NCBI GenBank assembly: GCA_900105225.1
Contig: LT629764.1
Coordinates: 1,954,501 to 2,018,500 of the forward strand
DNA: 64,000 nucleotides
DNA from: Paenibacillaceae bacterium GAS479
Lineage (GTDB): Bacteria; Bacillota; Bacilli; Paenibacillales; Paenibacillaceae
Reading direction: 5' to 3'
Both the position numbers and the translations under genes were made by a program. Each line of letters begins with the position of its first letter. Within the stretch, counting starts at the first letter, position 1. The notes beneath the pieces were generated by a model that had not been told where the DNA came from, did not search any database, and saw only the letters and a program-made list of their open reading frames with translations. Positions 10,266 to 19,681 of this stretch are shown here, piece after piece.

Positions 10266-10290
10266 CCAAGCTCCTCATAACCTATGGATA
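10266..10290 (+). promoter_or_regulatory. Shared upstream motif CCAAGC-N12-ATGGATA
   Basis: The two half-sites CCAAGC (10266) and ATGGATA (10284) are separated by exactly 12 nt and end 25 nt before the start codon of the small membrane protein. The same arrangement occurs at 62225 and 62923, before two genes in the cluster at the far end of the window. A sporulation-sigma promoter is possible: CATAACCTA at 10276 fits the sigma-K -10 form CATANNNTA. Confidence 0.35.
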
Positions 10291-10315
10291 GAAAAACGTT
10301 GGAGGAGAAGTGAGT

Positions 10316-10801
10316 ATGACCATTAACAACTATTCCGCTAGAATATCCGGCGGGTCATGGAGCGGACTCGGTCAAATTCTAATTTTATTTATACTGCTTG
10401 TCATTGTACTTCAGACGTTGGGACATTCACCTGCCGGCCAGATCGCAGAACCCCCAACAGCCTTAAGAACGTACGGTTTCATTATCGATAATCAAACAAG
10501 CGGCTACTACTTTAATTATGTTTCAATTAGTGGAAATGCCCAACCTCCAGCATTAGCAACTGTCCCTCCTCAGGGGAGAGATCGTTTTGAAGTAACCGCA
10601 AGGTTTCCCAACGATACAAGCGCAACAGCCTATTATAATATTAGCGATTCCAATCAAAGAAATATTGGCCAACTTTCGTTCACGATGTCCGTCTACATTG
10701 GATTAAACACTGGATTCAATGCTATAACGAGCGATGCTCCAATCAGTTTCAGTGAAGGTTACATCAATAATGCCCGCCAGCTCATCGTCCGGAACACCTA
10801 A
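10316..10801 (+). CDS. Small membrane-anchored beta protein (YjcZ-like anchor family)
   Basis: 161 residues from the ATG 8 nt after GGAGGAG (a GTG six bases earlier is too close). A short N-terminus precedes one hydrophobic helix, LGQILILFILLVIVLQTLG, then a ~110-residue polar, beta-predicted domain. The hydrophobic core resembles the 'LILVLFILLVIV' segment of small YjcZ-type sporulation proteins, but those are about 30-50 residues and lack the second domain. Three paralogues lie at 57932, 58454 and 62303; they share [YV]GFxIxN in the first strand, a PP..(G)..(R/K)..[FY]xV turn and a late IG(Q/E/N)L strand. Probable topology is an N-terminal anchor with the beta domain outside, or on the spore-coat face. 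I do not recognise a characterised family. Convergent with queF. Confidence 0.65.
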   Translation: MTINNYSARISGGSWSGLGQILILFILLVIVLQTLGHSPAGQIAEPPTALRTYGFIIDNQTSGYYFNYVSISGNAQPPALATVPPQGRDRFEVTARFPNDTSATAYYNISDSNQRNIGQLSFTMSVYIGLNTGFNAITSDAPISFSEGYINNARQLIVRNT

Positions 10802-10837
10802 CTTGCCGTTTTGATCCGCAATTTGAAACGCCCCAGG

Positions 10838-11341
10838 CTACCGGTTGTCGATTTTCTCCGGGTACAGATCTAGGTTCATCAGGCGATATTCGGCCATCTG
10901 CTCGTATTTCGTGCCAGGGCGTCCCCAGTTGCAGTAAGGGTCGATGGAAATGCCGCCGCGCGGCGTGAACTTGCCCCACACCTCGATGAACCTCGGCTCC
11001 ATCAGCTTGATCAGGTCATTCATGATGATGTTCATGCAGTCCTCGTGGAAGTCACCATGGTTGCGGAAGCTGAACAGATACAGCTTGAGAGCTTTGCTCT
11101 CTACCATCAGCTTGTCCGGGATGTAGGCGATATAAATCGTCGCAAAATCCGGCTGTCCCGTCATCGGGCACAGACTCGTAAACTCCGGGCAATTGAATTT
11201 GACGCGGTAATCGCGGTCCGGATGTTTGTTCACAAAGCTCTCCAGCACCTCCGGCGCATAAGTCATCGGGTATTGCGTCCCTTGGTTGCCGAGCAGCGTC
11301 ACGCCGCTCAGCTCCTCACTGCTTCTTCCTTGTTCGCTCAT
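10838..11341 (-). CDS. queF: NADPH-dependent 7-cyano-7-deazaguanine reductase QueF
   Basis: 167 residues, the normal size of the short (type I) QueF. It reduces preQ0 to preQ1 in queuosine biosynthesis. The active-site stretch [12 protein letters not shown] places the thioimide-forming Cys at residue 58 and the acid Asp at 65; the NADPH-binding QueF motif [10 protein letters not shown] is at 81-90, and FRNHGDFHE follows. The start was chosen at MSEQG because AGGAG lies ~8 nt upstream; the open frame extends further 5' but without family similarity. It is separated from queCDE by about 2 kb and oriented the same way. No preQ1 riboswitch is seen in its own leader. Confidence 0.95.
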   Translation of the reverse strand: MSEQGRSSEELSGVTLLGNQGTQYPMTYAPEVLESFVNKHPDRDYRVKFNCPEFTSLCPMTGQPDFATIYIAYIPDKLMVESKALKLYLFSFRNHGDFHEDCMNIIMNDLIKLMEPRFIEVWGKFTPRGGISIDPYCNWGRPGTKYEQMAEYRLMNLDLYPEKIDNR

Positions 11342-11480
11342 TGTTATAGTCTCCTCGTCTTGATTTATTAGTCCCTGCTTGCGCCATTCCTGATTGTAGA
11401 AGCCCCCTATTCCCCCTATAATAAAGGGAATTGCTGTAGGGTCGGATCGATCTACTATCAAGCCTGCAAGGAGCCTGCTA

Positions 11481-12968
11481 ATGAAAATCCGTTTCGCCGC
11501 TGCGACGGCTATCGCCATTATTGTTCTCTGCGTCATCGTTTTCACGATGCCTCCGTCCGAGTCCTACCAGGATCCCGACACGTTCTGGCATATTGAAGTC
11601 GGCAATCATATTCTCCAGGACGGTAAAGTACCGCATACTGCCGTCCATACCTTTTATGGAGATGACAAGCTCCCCTACGTGCCGCATGAGATGGGCTTCC
11701 AAATCGTCATTGCATCCTTGTACAAAGCGTTCGGCTGGGCCGGAACTTATCTGCTTTCCGCCGTCTGCTTGCTCTTGCTCTCGCTTGGTTTATACCGGAT
11801 GATGCTCGTCTCGCGCAAAGAGCTCGGTTTCGACTCTCGCGGCCGCGAGCCGCTATTGATGTTAATGCTGCTGCCGGTCATCTGGGGCATTTATGAGATT
11901 TATTTTACGACTCGTCCGCAAATGATCTCGGCCTTCCTGATCGTCTGGTTCTTCGTGTTCCTCCGCGAATTCCAGATGAAGCAGGCTGTCCGCTATATGA
12001 TTCTGATGCCGCTGATCTCGCTGCTGATCGCCAACTTCCACTCGGGTGTCTGGCCGGTCATCATCGTGTTCATGGGTATGGCGCTGCTGGAATCGCTGTT
12101 CACCCGCAAGCTGTTCAATCGCCGCGTCGGCTGGAAATGGCTGACGGTGCTGCTCACGGTCGGCGGAGCTGGACTGTTGAATGTGGCTGGCGCCAAAGGC
12201 GTCCTGTTCATTCTCACGGTCACGCAGGACAACTTCAATCTGATGATCAACGAATGGAAAGCGATCCAGTTCAACAGCATGGGCAATCTGACAGCTACGC
12301 TGATGCTGCTGACGTTCGTCGCTTTGCTGCCTTTCAGCATACACAAGCGGTTTTTCCGCTTTGAGTTCATGCTCGGCATCTTTTTCCTGGGCGTATCCAA
12401 CTACAAATATCATCTGTTCATGTGGCTGTTCGTGCTTTACTTCGCCGCAGTTGTCATCGAAGACGTGCCGGGCTTGCGCCGCTTCCGACTGCGCCTGGGC
12501 TCTGCTCCGCTCATCGCGGGGCTTGTGCTTGGACTTGCCGTCAACACCGTTTACAACTTCCAGCATACGCCGCAGCCGAACTCGTTCAAGTATCCGGTTA
12601 AGGAAATGGACTACATCATGGAAACGTTCAAAGGCCCTGGTCGACCGAAGGTCATGACGCTGTACGGTACCTCCGGTTACGTGATGTTCCGTGGCGCAGA
12701 CGTGCTGGCGGATGGACGCCAAGATCCCTTCATCACGGATGAAACGAAAACTGCGCTCGGCTGGACCGCCTTTGAGCAGACGATCAACGGCTTTCCTGTA
12801 TATGTGACCGATTTGGTCAAGGCCAACAAGCCTGATTTCATCATTGTCACTCGCAAAAACGCCTCCAGCCGCTTTTATAGCACCTGGGTGAAAGATTATG
12901 GACCTGCCGTCAAAACCGGCGATTTCGGTTATGTCTTCCGGACTTCGCCGGAGGGGGCTGGCGAATAG
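11481..12968 (+). CDS. Polytopic membrane protein, GT-C glycosyltransferase-like
   Basis: 495 residues with ~9-11 hydrophobic segments. A first TM (residues 4-22) is followed by an extracytoplasmic loop with [17 protein letters not shown] and, further on, [17 protein letters not shown]. This pattern of acidic plus WH residues in the first loop is shared by a large group of predicted membrane proteins related to the GT-C (ArnT/PMT-like) fold. The C-terminal ~140 residues are soluble. AAGGAG lies 7 nt upstream of the ATG. Divergent from queF with 139 nt between them. A lipid-linked sugar transfer role is only inferred from fold resemblance; the substrate is unknown. Confidence 0.6.
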   Translation: MKIRFAAATAIAIIVLCVIVFTMPPSESYQDPDTFWHIEVGNHILQDGKVPHTAVHTFYGDDKLPYVPHEMGFQIVIASLYKAFGWAGTYLLSAVCLLLLSLGLYRMMLVSRKELGFDSRGREPLLMLMLLPVIWGIYEIYFTTRPQMISAFLIVWFFVFLREFQMKQAVRYMILMPLISLLIANFHSGVWPVIIVFMGMALLESLFTRKLFNRRVGWKWLTVLLTVGGAGLLNVAGAKGVLFILTVTQDNFNLMINEWKAIQFNSMGNLTATLMLLTFVALLPFSIHKRFFRFEFMLGIFFLGVSNYKYHLFMWLFVLYFAAVVIEDVPGLRRFRLRLGSAPLIAGLVLGLAVNTVYNFQHTPQPNSFKYPVKEMDYIMETFKGPGRPKVMTLYGTSGYVMFRGADVLADGRQDPFITDETKTALGWTAFEQTINGFPVYVTDLVKANKPDFIIVTRKNASSRFYSTWVKDYGPAVKTGDFGYVFRTSPEGAGE

Positions 12969-13020
12969 AAGCTAGGGAAAAGCTTAGGGAAGAAGCTTAG
13001 GCAGAAGGCTTAGGGAAAAA
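12969..13020. repeat. Short degenerate tandem repeat (AGCTTAGGGAA type)
   Basis: Four imperfect units of ~12-14 bp around AAGCTTAGGGA follow directly after the stop codon of the membrane protein. Confidence 0.6.
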
Positions 13021-13195
13021 GTGCCCGCTGCGCCAAAGCTCGGCCCTCCGATCGCTCTTGAACTCAGATTTCCCTGAACTTAACCTCCCATAAAGGTGGA
13101 AATCCGACTTCAAATGCGAACGCTGACGCTTCTCCAAGCTCGACCTTTGGCTCCACTCCTTTTTTTTCACCAGCTTTTTGAAACCGTATAACCAA

Positions 13196-13390
13196 AAGGC
13201 TTCATGAAACCGTGCAGCCATACAGCTTCATAAAGGCGTAAAACCAGCAACTTCATAAAGGCGCAAGACCCGCAACTTCATAAAGGCGCAAGACCCGCAA
13301 CTTCATAAAGGCGCAAGACCCGCAACTTCATAAAGGCGCAAGACCCGCAACTTCATAAAGGCGCAAACCAGTAACTTCATAAAAACGCAC
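13196..13390. repeat. 25-bp minisatellite between convergent genes
   Basis: Four perfect copies and a fifth diverged copy of a 25-bp unit lie head to tail at 13247-13371 (unit begins GCAACTTCATAAAGG). Decayed copies flank it on both sides from about 13196 to 13390. There are no spacers, so it is not a CRISPR. It fills the gap between the end of the membrane protein gene and the end of queE; the rest of the gap, 13021-13195, shows no feature. Confidence 0.9.
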
Positions 13391-13428
13391 AGCAAAGCAG
13401 CACCAACGGCGGGCTTAACGTACCGACT

Positions 13429-14508
13429 TCAGACGCCGCGCTTGTTGCCCCATAACCAGGCGTGAAGCTGAGGAAGAATGCGCACGCGCCGCCACTCAGG
13501 GTCGCTCATCACTTCGTCGATCAACCGTTCGTAGCGAGCAGCCAAATGCTCCCGCAGAACAGCAGAGTCCGATTCATTCAACTGGTCATTGCCAGCCTGC
13601 AGGAACATCGGAACCGCCGGGAAACGGCGATGCACCTCTTTGGCAAACTCCAAGTCATTCCAACCCGAGCCCGCTTCAGCAGGCTCGGGTTTTTTAGTTG
13701 CCTGTGTATCACCGTCGGCTAGTTGGTTAGCGTGCCCGGCTGCGGCCTCGGCCCCAGCTTTCGACTCCATGACAACCACTTTCAGGCTTGGTATTCGTCC
13801 CGCTTGAACCAAACGCTCTACGATGCTCTCTAACTGAGCCCAATCCGTCCCCATACCGGAGCTTGGAGGCTTGGGAGACAGCGTTAGCTCGTCGATATCG
13901 AGGAACCAGTCCTGCCAGCGGCTGCCCTGAGTTTCCAGAGCAACCGCGCTTCCGCCCCCCCGGAGCTGCGAAATCAGCTCGCCCAGCTGAGGGAGCAAGG
14001 CGGGGTTGCCACCGGACAGCGTCACATGTCCCGGCCAACTGCCCCCGGATAAAGCGGTAAGCTCATCGATGACATCCTGCGGCTCCAGCCAGCGGATGTC
14101 GTCCTTGGCGCTGCCGTCCCAGGTGAACGCCGAATCGCACCAGGAGCAGCTATAGTCGCAGCCCGCCGTGCGCACGAACATCGTTTTGACACCGATGACC
14201 ATTCCTTCCCCCTGGACCGTCGGGCCAAAAACCTCCAGCACCGGGATGCGCTTACGACGCGGGGTGGCGTTTGAAACTGCTTCGCTCTGCGTAGACGTTA
14301 TGCCGCCCATGATGCCCACAACGCCCGTGCTACTCATGCCGCGCTTATCTTCCACGATGCCCATGCCGCCCATGACACTTTTATCTTCCATAGCGGACTG
14401 GCGTTGCATCGTTCCACTTACGTTTACGTTGCCGCTACCGCTTGCCGAGCCTTCGGCGGCAGAGACGGGAGCGAGCTCCCTTTCAGCCACTCCCCCCCGC
14501 TCAACCAT
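13429..14508 (-). CDS. queE: 7-carboxy-7-deazaguanine synthase QueE (extended)
   Basis: A radical SAM enzyme of queuosine biosynthesis that converts 6-carboxytetrahydropterin to CDG. The [4Fe-4S] ligands are Cys117, Cys121 and Cys124 (CX3CX2C in GCDYSCSWCD), preceded by the QueE signature VFGPTVQGEG (~93-102). At 359 residues it is about 110 longer than usual. The excess is a low-complexity N-terminus (residues 1-84, rich in Met/Gly/Ser) and an Ala/Gly/Lys/Pro-rich insert at ~248-282. The ATG at 14508 overlaps the queD stop by 8 nt, consistent with coupling; a later in-frame Met (for example residue 34, 40 or 46) could be the true start because no good Shine-Dalgarno precedes 14508. Last gene of queCDE. 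Confidence 0.9.
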   Translation of the reverse strand: MVERGGVAERELAPVSAAEGSASGSGNVNVSGTMQRQSAMEDKSVMGGMGIVEDKRGMSSTGVVGIMGGITSTQSEAVSNATPRRKRIPVLEVFGPTVQGEGMVIGVKTMFVRTAGCDYSCSWCDSAFTWDGSAKDDIRWLEPQDVIDELTALSGGSWPGHVTLSGGNPALLPQLGELISQLRGGGSAVALETQGSRWQDWFLDIDELTLSPKPPSSGMGTDWAQLESIVERLVQAGRIPSLKVVVMESKAGAEAAAGHANQLADGDTQATKKPEPAEAGSGWNDLEFAKEVHRRFPAVPMFLQAGNDQLNESDSAVLREHLAARYERLIDEVMSDPEWRRVRILPQLHAWLWGNKRGV

Positions 14509-14947
14509 GCCGAGCCTCTGGGCGGTAGATTACATAACTGGACGGCGTTTCCCGCAGGAATACTTGCAGGCAACGAGCGCCGTTATCGCGCCGATCCAGC
14601 TCCTCCTGTACCAGCTCCCAAACGGTGCGAGCGACGACCTCAGTCGTCGGAAAATGCTGCGGATCAAGCTCGGAGGACCCGCCTCCGAAGCGCTCATCAT
14701 CGTTGAGCAGGCGATGGTCAAAACGGTCTCGGACGAGCCTTTTGACCTCGGAGAAGTTGACCAGAAAACCGCAGTTATCCAGCTTATCGCCGCCAACCGT
14801 AACATTGCAGTAGTACGTATGCCCGTGTACACGGCTGCAGCTGCCCGCCGCCTCGGCGGGAATATAATGCGCTGCGGCAAAATGAAACTCCTTATTCAGC
14901 TCATAACGGTAAACATGCGGTGGAGGTGCAGGATAAATCTGCTGCAT
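14501..14947 (-). CDS. queD: 6-carboxy-5,6,7,8-tetrahydropterin synthase QueD
   Basis: 148 residues; converts dihydroneopterin triphosphate to 6-carboxytetrahydropterin. Zinc ligands are His27 (AAAHYI), His41 and His43 (HGHTY), and the catalytic Cys is residue 37 in SCSRVHGHTY. The C-terminal TPSSYVIY contains the pterin-anchoring region. The start is the ATG that overlaps the queC stop as TAATG, with AAGGAGG about 8 nt upstream; the longer open frame into queC is not used. Middle gene of queC-queD-queE. Confidence 0.95.
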   Translation of the reverse strand: MQQIYPAPPPHVYRYELNKEFHFAAAHYIPAEAAGSCSRVHGHTYYCNVTVGGDKLDNCGFLVNFSEVKRLVRDRFDHRLLNDDERFGGGSSELDPQHFPTTEVVARTVWELVQEELDRRDNGARCLQVFLRETPSSYVIYRPEARHG

Positions 14948-15687
14948 TAGCGCGCGCCTCCTTGTAATGAAGCCGACGCTCCGACGCCGTCCCGCCGAGC
15001 TAAGTAGCGCTCCAACCCGCTGCTGCGCAACTTGCAGGCCGGGCATTCGCCGCAGCCATCTGACGGTATACCGTTATAACAGGTCAGCGTCCGCTCCCGT
15101 ACAAAATCAAACGCTCCAAGCTGATCGGCCAGCTCCCATGTTTGCTCTTTATCGAGCCACATGAGCGGCGTTTCAATGACGAATGAGCTGTCCATCGCGA
15201 GGTTGATCGAAACGTTCAGCGACTGGATGAACACGTTGCGGCAGTCCGGGTACCCGCTGAAATCCGTTTCGCACACACCCGTCACAATCGTCCGCGCACC
15301 GACGCCTTGAGCCAGCACGGCCGCAAACGACATGAACAACAAATTCCGTCCCGGCACAAATGTGTTAGGCAATCCGCCCTCGGAAGGCGCGTCCGCCACC
15401 GCTACATCCGCTCGCGTCAGCGCGCTCGGCGCCAACTGCCCAAGCAGGCTCATATCAAGCATATGATGCTTGACGCCAAGCTCCGCTGCGATGGACGTGG
15501 CGCAATCCAGCTCCAGCTCATGGCGCTGGCCATAGCGGAACGTCACCGCCTCAACCTCTTCATACCGCTGCAGGGCCCAGAACAAGCAGGTTGTGCTGTC
15601 CTGTCCTCCGCTGAATACGACGACGGCTTTGCCTTGGCGTTTCTCCAAAGGGTTTACTCTCACTTGTTGTTGTTCCATCCTAATCAT
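14947..15687 (-). CDS. queC: 7-cyano-7-deazaguanine synthase QueC
   Basis: ATP-dependent formation of preQ0 from CDG and ammonia. The PP-loop [13 protein letters not shown] is near the N-terminus, FVPGRNLLF mid-protein, and the zinc site is the Cys cluster [12 protein letters not shown] near the C-terminus. Either the ATG at 15687 (GGGGAGG ending 3 nt upstream) or the ATG at 15678 (~12 nt from it) may be the start; both give a normal ~243-246 residue protein. The reading frame stays open to 16041, but that extension runs through the riboswitch and terminator and is not coding. First gene of the queCDE operon. Confidence 0.94.
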   Translation of the reverse strand: MIRMEQQQVRVNPLEKRQGKAVVVFSGGQDSTTCLFWALQRYEEVEAVTFRYGQRHELELDCATSIAAELGVKHHMLDMSLLGQLAPSALTRADVAVADAPSEGGLPNTFVPGRNLLFMSFAAVLAQGVGARTIVTGVCETDFSGYPDCRNVFIQSLNVSINLAMDSSFVIETPLMWLDKEQTWELADQLGAFDFVRERTLTCYNGIPSDGCGECPACKLRSSGLERYLARRDGVGASASLQGGAR

Positions 15688-15763
15688 TCTCCTCCCCAAT
15701 CCACCGAAACGGAAGAGAGGGCAAGCGATGCTCCGCAATCTACATAGGCTGCTGCCTGTTGCC

Positions 15764-15817
15764 AAAGAAAACGGCGGAAAGCTCTGTCCCTCCTGCTGGA
15801 GAGACGGCTTTCCGCCG
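15764..15817 (-). terminator. Leader terminator of queCDE (riboswitch expression platform)
   Basis: On the minus strand an 11-bp perfect stem (CGGCGGAAAGC / GCTTTCCGCCG) with a further inner stem is followed by TTTTCTTT. It lies between the preQ1 aptamer and queC and is the likely switchable terminator. Confidence 0.75.
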
Positions 15818-15821
15818 AACG

Positions 15822-15853
15822 CAAAACACACGGATTCCCGGTGGAATCGTGTG
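15822..15853 (-). terminator. Hairpin abutting preQ1 aptamer tail
   Basis: CACACGATTCC pairs with GGAATCCGTGTG (one bulge) and is followed by TTTT on the minus strand. It starts 2 nt after the aptamer tail, so it could be a first terminator or the anti-antiterminator arm. Confidence 0.6.
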
Positions 15854-15854
15854 C

Positions 15855-15890
15855 TGTAGTTTTTTATAGAGGGAGTTCGCGAACCTCTCC
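15855..15890 (-). ncRNA. preQ1-I riboswitch
   Basis: The minus strand reads AGAGGTTC, an 8-nt loop segment, then CCTCTATAAAAAACTA. This fits the preQ1 class-I aptamer: P1 AGAGG/CCTCT and the A-rich tail that folds back as a pseudoknot. It is followed by hairpins with U tracts and lies in front of queC, the expected target. PreQ1 binding should reduce expression of queCDE. Confidence 0.92.
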
Positions 15891-16019
15891 CGACAGCCGC
15901 ACTATGGCGCACTTGCCGGACTTTCACTTCAGTTGTCTCCACCAGCATAGCATAGGAGCGCGCGGCATGGCTACCCGCCCCGTCTTCGATCCCACCTCCA
16001 AGAAACTTACGACCCACTA

Positions 16020-16028
16020 TGCTATAAT
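16020..16028 (+). promoter_or_regulatory. Extended -10 promoter of the mannoside sensor operon
   Basis: TGCTATAAT is a perfect -10 with the TGN extension, 36 nt before the sensor kinase start. No good -35 is seen at 17 nt, as is usual for extended -10 promoters. Confidence 0.5.
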
Positions 16029-16064
16029 GATCGGCATTCAAACATGCGTCAGGAGGATTTCGCC

Positions 16065-17918
16065 ATGAAGGCTCACAGCTTTTACCGGACCTTTATCAAA
16101 AACAATTTGTTCACCAAGCTGCTGGCAACCTTCTCGGCGATCTCCGTCCTGACGATAGTAGCGTTAGCCTATCTACTGTACGCCTTCATAGCAGAATCCG
16201 TCCGCAGCGACATTCTCGACAATCAGCGGCGCGCGATAGAAGCGGTCAATTCCCGCCTGGCAGCAAAACATGAAAGCGCGCAGCGGATGATCTCTGATGT
16301 TTATTCCGATCAGGCTCTCAGCCAAAACGTCTCCTACCTGTTGTCCAATTCCTACGCCGATTATATTCGCTACCGGATCGACCGATACTCCGACGAGCCG
16401 CTGGCCGCTTACGCCAATGCATTGACTTATTTTCAGCACAGGGCTGCTAGCGATAGTGACATCAACCGGCTCATGATCTACAGCTCGGTCGAACAATACC
16501 TCTACGCCTGGAAAACAAGCGGAAGCTCGCGTCTGTTAGAGATAAATTCTTCGCTCTCCTTCATCCCCGATGCTATGGCGCTGGATGTACCTCCTTTTTC
16601 CGCCCCTAATCCGTGGGTATCCAAAGGGCTGGCTTTGGATGATGATCGTTTATACGCCGTGCGGGTCGGCGTTAACAATCCCGGCAGCCTGCAAAAAATC
16701 GGCCAGTTATTCGTATACTACAACTCAGATGGATTGCTCGACGCACTGAAAGGTTTTAAGGACGCGCTCAAGGGCTATATTCTCGTGTTAACGCCGGATG
16801 GACAGGTGCTTTTCGACTCTTCCGGCCGTTATTATGGAGCCCGCTACCCCTACGAAGCTAAAATCAGCTCGATTAACACCTCGGTACAGCTGGAGGAGCC
16901 CTCTCGTGTTGCCGTACTCACCAATAGCTCCGCCGGTTACTCCGTTGTCAGCGTCGTGCCCGATTCACAGCTGCAGGAGGCAACCGCAAAGCTGCGCCGT
17001 ATCGTTCTATTCATTAGCATTATCGGTATTCTGATCGCGATCCTTGTTCCCGCCCTTGCTGTATCAAATGTGGCGCGCCGCACCGGCAGCCTGGTCCGTC
17101 TGATGCGTCGAGTGGAAAGCGGTGACTTCGCCGGCCGTATCAGCGACGAGCGTGGAGACGAGCTGGGACAGATCTCCCAAGGCTTCAATCGGATGCTGGA
17201 TCAACTTAACCGTCATATCGAACAGGATTACAAAGCGGAAATCCGCCAGCGAAATACCGAACTATCGGCGCTGCAGGCGCGGATTAACCCGCATTTTTTG
17301 TCCAATACGCTGGAAGTCATCCGCATGAGAGCCGTCTCGCAGGGAGCCGACGATGTCGGGGAGATGATCTACAGTCTGTCCGTTCTGTTCCGCAGCATGG
17401 TCGGCAGCCAAAGTACGGTGACGCTGCGCGAGGAGTTGGAAATCGGACGCCGCTATCTGGAGCTATTCCGTATCCGTTATAAAAACCGTTTTGCCTATAC
17501 CATTACGATGGACGAGCAGTTGGGAGGCCGCCCCGTCATCAAGCTGTCCCTGCAGCCGATAATCGAAAACTATATCGTGCACGGACTCGATACCGAACGG
17601 GAAAACAACCGTTTCGACATCATTGCCTCACTCGACCGCGGTCTAATCCGCATTACGCTCCATGACAATGGACGCGGCATTCCGCCGGAGCAGTTGGCCA
17701 AACTGCAGCTGCTTCTACAGCTCCCCTCTCCTCCCGAGGATGGCGCCGGTTCCTTCGGCCTGCATAGCGTCAGCGAACGGCTGCGCCTCGTGTACGGCCA
17801 AGGGGCCGGAATGTCCGTCGAAAGCTCCGTTGGTCAGGGTACGACGGTTGAGCTATGGTTCCCGGATGAACGGGATGAACTAAGTAAAAGCAATCATACG
17901 CCCAAGGAGGGACTCTGA
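16065..17918 (+). CDS. YesM-family sensor histidine kinase
   Basis: 617 residues. TM1 (~14-37), an extracellular sensor (~38-300) and TM2 (~306-328) are followed by HAMP, His_kinase with phospho-acceptor His410 in [16 protein letters not shown], and HATPase_c with the N-box [10 protein letters not shown] and G-box [10 protein letters not shown]. The start is the ATG 8 nt after AGGAGG; an in-frame ATG at 16044 lies before that ribosome binding site and is rejected. The stop overlaps the regulator start (TGATG). Kinases of this type sense oligosaccharides and control adjacent ABC importers, and the genes that follow fit this: lipoprotein, two permeases and two alpha-mannosidases. Confidence 0.92.
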   Translation: MKAHSFYRTFIKNNLFTKLLATFSAISVLTIVALAYLLYAFIAESVRSDILDNQRRAIEAVNSRLAAKHESAQRMISDVYSDQALSQNVSYLLSNSYADYIRYRIDRYSDEPLAAYANALTYFQHRAASDSDINRLMIYSSVEQYLYAWKTSGSSRLLEINSSLSFIPDAMALDVPPFSAPNPWVSKGLALDDDRLYAVRVGVNNPGSLQKIGQLFVYYNSDGLLDALKGFKDALKGYILVLTPDGQVLFDSSGRYYGARYPYEAKISSINTSVQLEEPSRVAVLTNSSAGYSVVSVVPDSQLQEATAKLRRIVLFISIIGILIAILVPALAVSNVARRTGSLVRLMRRVESGDFAGRISDERGDELGQISQGFNRMLDQLNRHIEQDYKAEIRQRNTELSALQARINPHFLSNTLEVIRMRAVSQGADDVGEMIYSLSVLFRSMVGSQSTVTLREELEIGRRYLELFRIRYKNRFAYTITMDEQLGGRPVIKLSLQPIIENYIVHGLDTERENNRFDIIASLDRGLIRITLHDNGRGIPPEQLAKLQLLLQLPSPPEDGAGSFGLHSVSERLRLVYGQGAGMSVESSVGQGTTVELWFPDERDELSKSNHTPKEGL

Positions 17919-19534
17919 TGTATCGCGTCTTACTTGTCGATGATGAACCTTTTATCGTGGAAGGACTGCAGGATGCCATCGATTGGTCGGCCTACGAGCT
18001 GGAAATCGCCGGAACCGCCGGCAGTGGCAAGGCAGCGCTGGAGCTGCTGAAGCAGCGGCCCGCCGATCTGCTCGTTACCGACATCACAATGCCCGGTATG
18101 ACCGGACTGGAGCTGATCCGTGAAGCACGAAAGCTGTTGCCGGAGCTGAAGGTCATTATTTTGAGCGGCTACAATGAGTTTGATTATTTGAAGGAAGGCA
18201 TGTCGCTCGGTATTGAAAATTATTTGCTTAAGCCAGTTAACTTTCAGGAGCTGCGCTCTACCTTGAGTGCCACCATTGCCAAGCTGAACGCGGCACCGAT
18301 AAGCCGGACCGCCCTCACTAGCGAGGAGAGGGGCATTTTGCTCGACCGCATCCTGTACCGCTGGATGCGCGGTGACATCGACCCTGTCGAGCTGCGACAA
18401 CGCTCCGAACTGCTCGGGCTGCACCTCGAGCATCCATGGCTGGTCGCCGCTTCCGTGCGCCATGCGGAAAGCGGCGGCGCTTACGCCCGCCGGATTATCG
18501 AGGCGTCGCTGCCAGAGTCTTCGGGCAATCTTCGCTTTACCGATCTGGATGGCGATGAAATTCTGCTGTTTCTGGCTGACTCACCGGAGGAAGCGAAACG
18601 ACAAGCTCTTGAAACGCTGGAACGACTCGTTGCGGCCGATTCCCGGAATTTAGAAGAGGACGGGGGCTTACAAGCCGGGGGGCCGTCAAACTCTTTGGAC
18701 CCTATCACCGAGCCTGGCCGCAGCGGCCCGCCCCTCCGCTTTACGCTCGGTACAGCCGAGCGCATCGGCGAGCTGGAGCAGCGCAGCTACGCACGGGCCA
18801 AAAAAACGCAGGACTACCACCTGCTGCGCAGCGACAGCCCGATTCTCGACGCCGCTGAGCTATCGCAAACGCCAGCCGGTCTGGAGCAGCCGCTCGAAAT
18901 CGGCGGAGGCCAGTACTCCCGCTGGCTGCTCGCGCGTGATACGGACCATTTATTTGCCCGTATCGACTCGGACTTTCTGGCGCTTCAGCAGCGCGAAGGC
19001 GCGACGCCGGAACTGCTGACAAGCGCGGCCATTGAGCTTGTCGTCGCTTTTCGCCTGGAGCTGCGAGACATGAAAGGCGGTGAGCAGTCGCAGGAGGTGC
19101 TGTTCCATTTTAAAAAAACGCTCGACCGAATCAGTCGATCCTCTACACTGGAGGAGCTAACCGACTCGATCAAAGCCTCGGCGCATTTCACTATGGAATT
19201 GCTACAACGCAGCGACCGCGTCCCGATTGTCAATCAAGTGATTCAGCATGTCGCCGATCATTACCGGGAAATGATGTCGCTCAAAACACTCGGAGCCATG
19301 TATCACATTCATCCGGCCTATTTGGGCCAGTTGTTCAGCAAGGAGACCGGAGCCAGCTTCACGGAGTACTTGAACCGCTATCGGATTGAACGAGCGAAGG
19401 AAAAACTCAAGGATACCGATGACAAAATCGCCGACATCTCTCAGGAGGTCGGATATTTAGAAACAGGCTATTTTTATAAACAATTTAAAAAATATGTAGG
19501 AGTATCTCCTAATGATTATCGGGAATTGCGCTAA
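17918..19534 (+). CDS. YesN-family response regulator (REC + AraC HTH)
   Basis: 538 residues. A receiver domain (1-~120) with acidic pair Asp8/Asp9, phospho-acceptor Asp55 (VTDITMPGM) and Lys105 (LLKPVN) is followed by a long variable middle region, then an AraC-type double HTH in the last ~100 residues (VGYLETGYFYKQFKKYVGVSPNDYR). A Gly/Pro/Ser-rich stretch near residues 245-265 (EDGGLQAGGPSNSLD) looks like a low-complexity insertion. It is translationally coupled to the kinase and presumably activates the downstream binding-protein gene. Confidence 0.92.
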   Translation: MYRVLLVDDEPFIVEGLQDAIDWSAYELEIAGTAGSGKAALELLKQRPADLLVTDITMPGMTGLELIREARKLLPELKVIILSGYNEFDYLKEGMSLGIENYLLKPVNFQELRSTLSATIAKLNAAPISRTALTSEERGILLDRILYRWMRGDIDPVELRQRSELLGLHLEHPWLVAASVRHAESGGAYARRIIEASLPESSGNLRFTDLDGDEILLFLADSPEEAKRQALETLERLVAADSRNLEEDGGLQAGGPSNSLDPITEPGRSGPPLRFTLGTAERIGELEQRSYARAKKTQDYHLLRSDSPILDAAELSQTPAGLEQPLEIGGGQYSRWLLARDTDHLFARIDSDFLALQQREGATPELLTSAAIELVVAFRLELRDMKGGEQSQEVLFHFKKTLDRISRSSTLEELTDSIKASAHFTMELLQRSDRVPIVNQVIQHVADHYREMMSLKTLGAMYHIHPAYLGQLFSKETGASFTEYLNRYRIERAKEKLKDTDDKIADISQEVGYLETGYFYKQFKKYVGVSPNDYRELR

Positions 19535-19556
19535 TGCGCAGTTCCTTTCTTTAGTT
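19522..19556 (+). terminator. Terminator overlapping end of response regulator
   Basis: GGAATTGCGC / GCGCAGTTCC with loop TAAT, which contains the stop codon, is followed by TTTCTTTAGTTT. Confidence 0.6.
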
Positions 19557-19681
19557 TAGACAGCGGATTCATAATTTGTATCCTATTTGAAAAAGCTTAC
19601 ATCCATTAAGGTAATACCATAAACACACCGACATGCCGGACACGGCTGCTTCGAAAACTTTCTTTCACTAGGGGAGGCATC

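Noticed and set aside
13247-13371. CRISPR array
   Set aside because: The 25-bp units are directly adjacent without spacers, and no cas genes are present.
15688-16041. N-terminal extension of QueC to 16041
   Set aside because: The region contains the preQ1 aptamer and two terminator hairpins and lacks QueC similarity.
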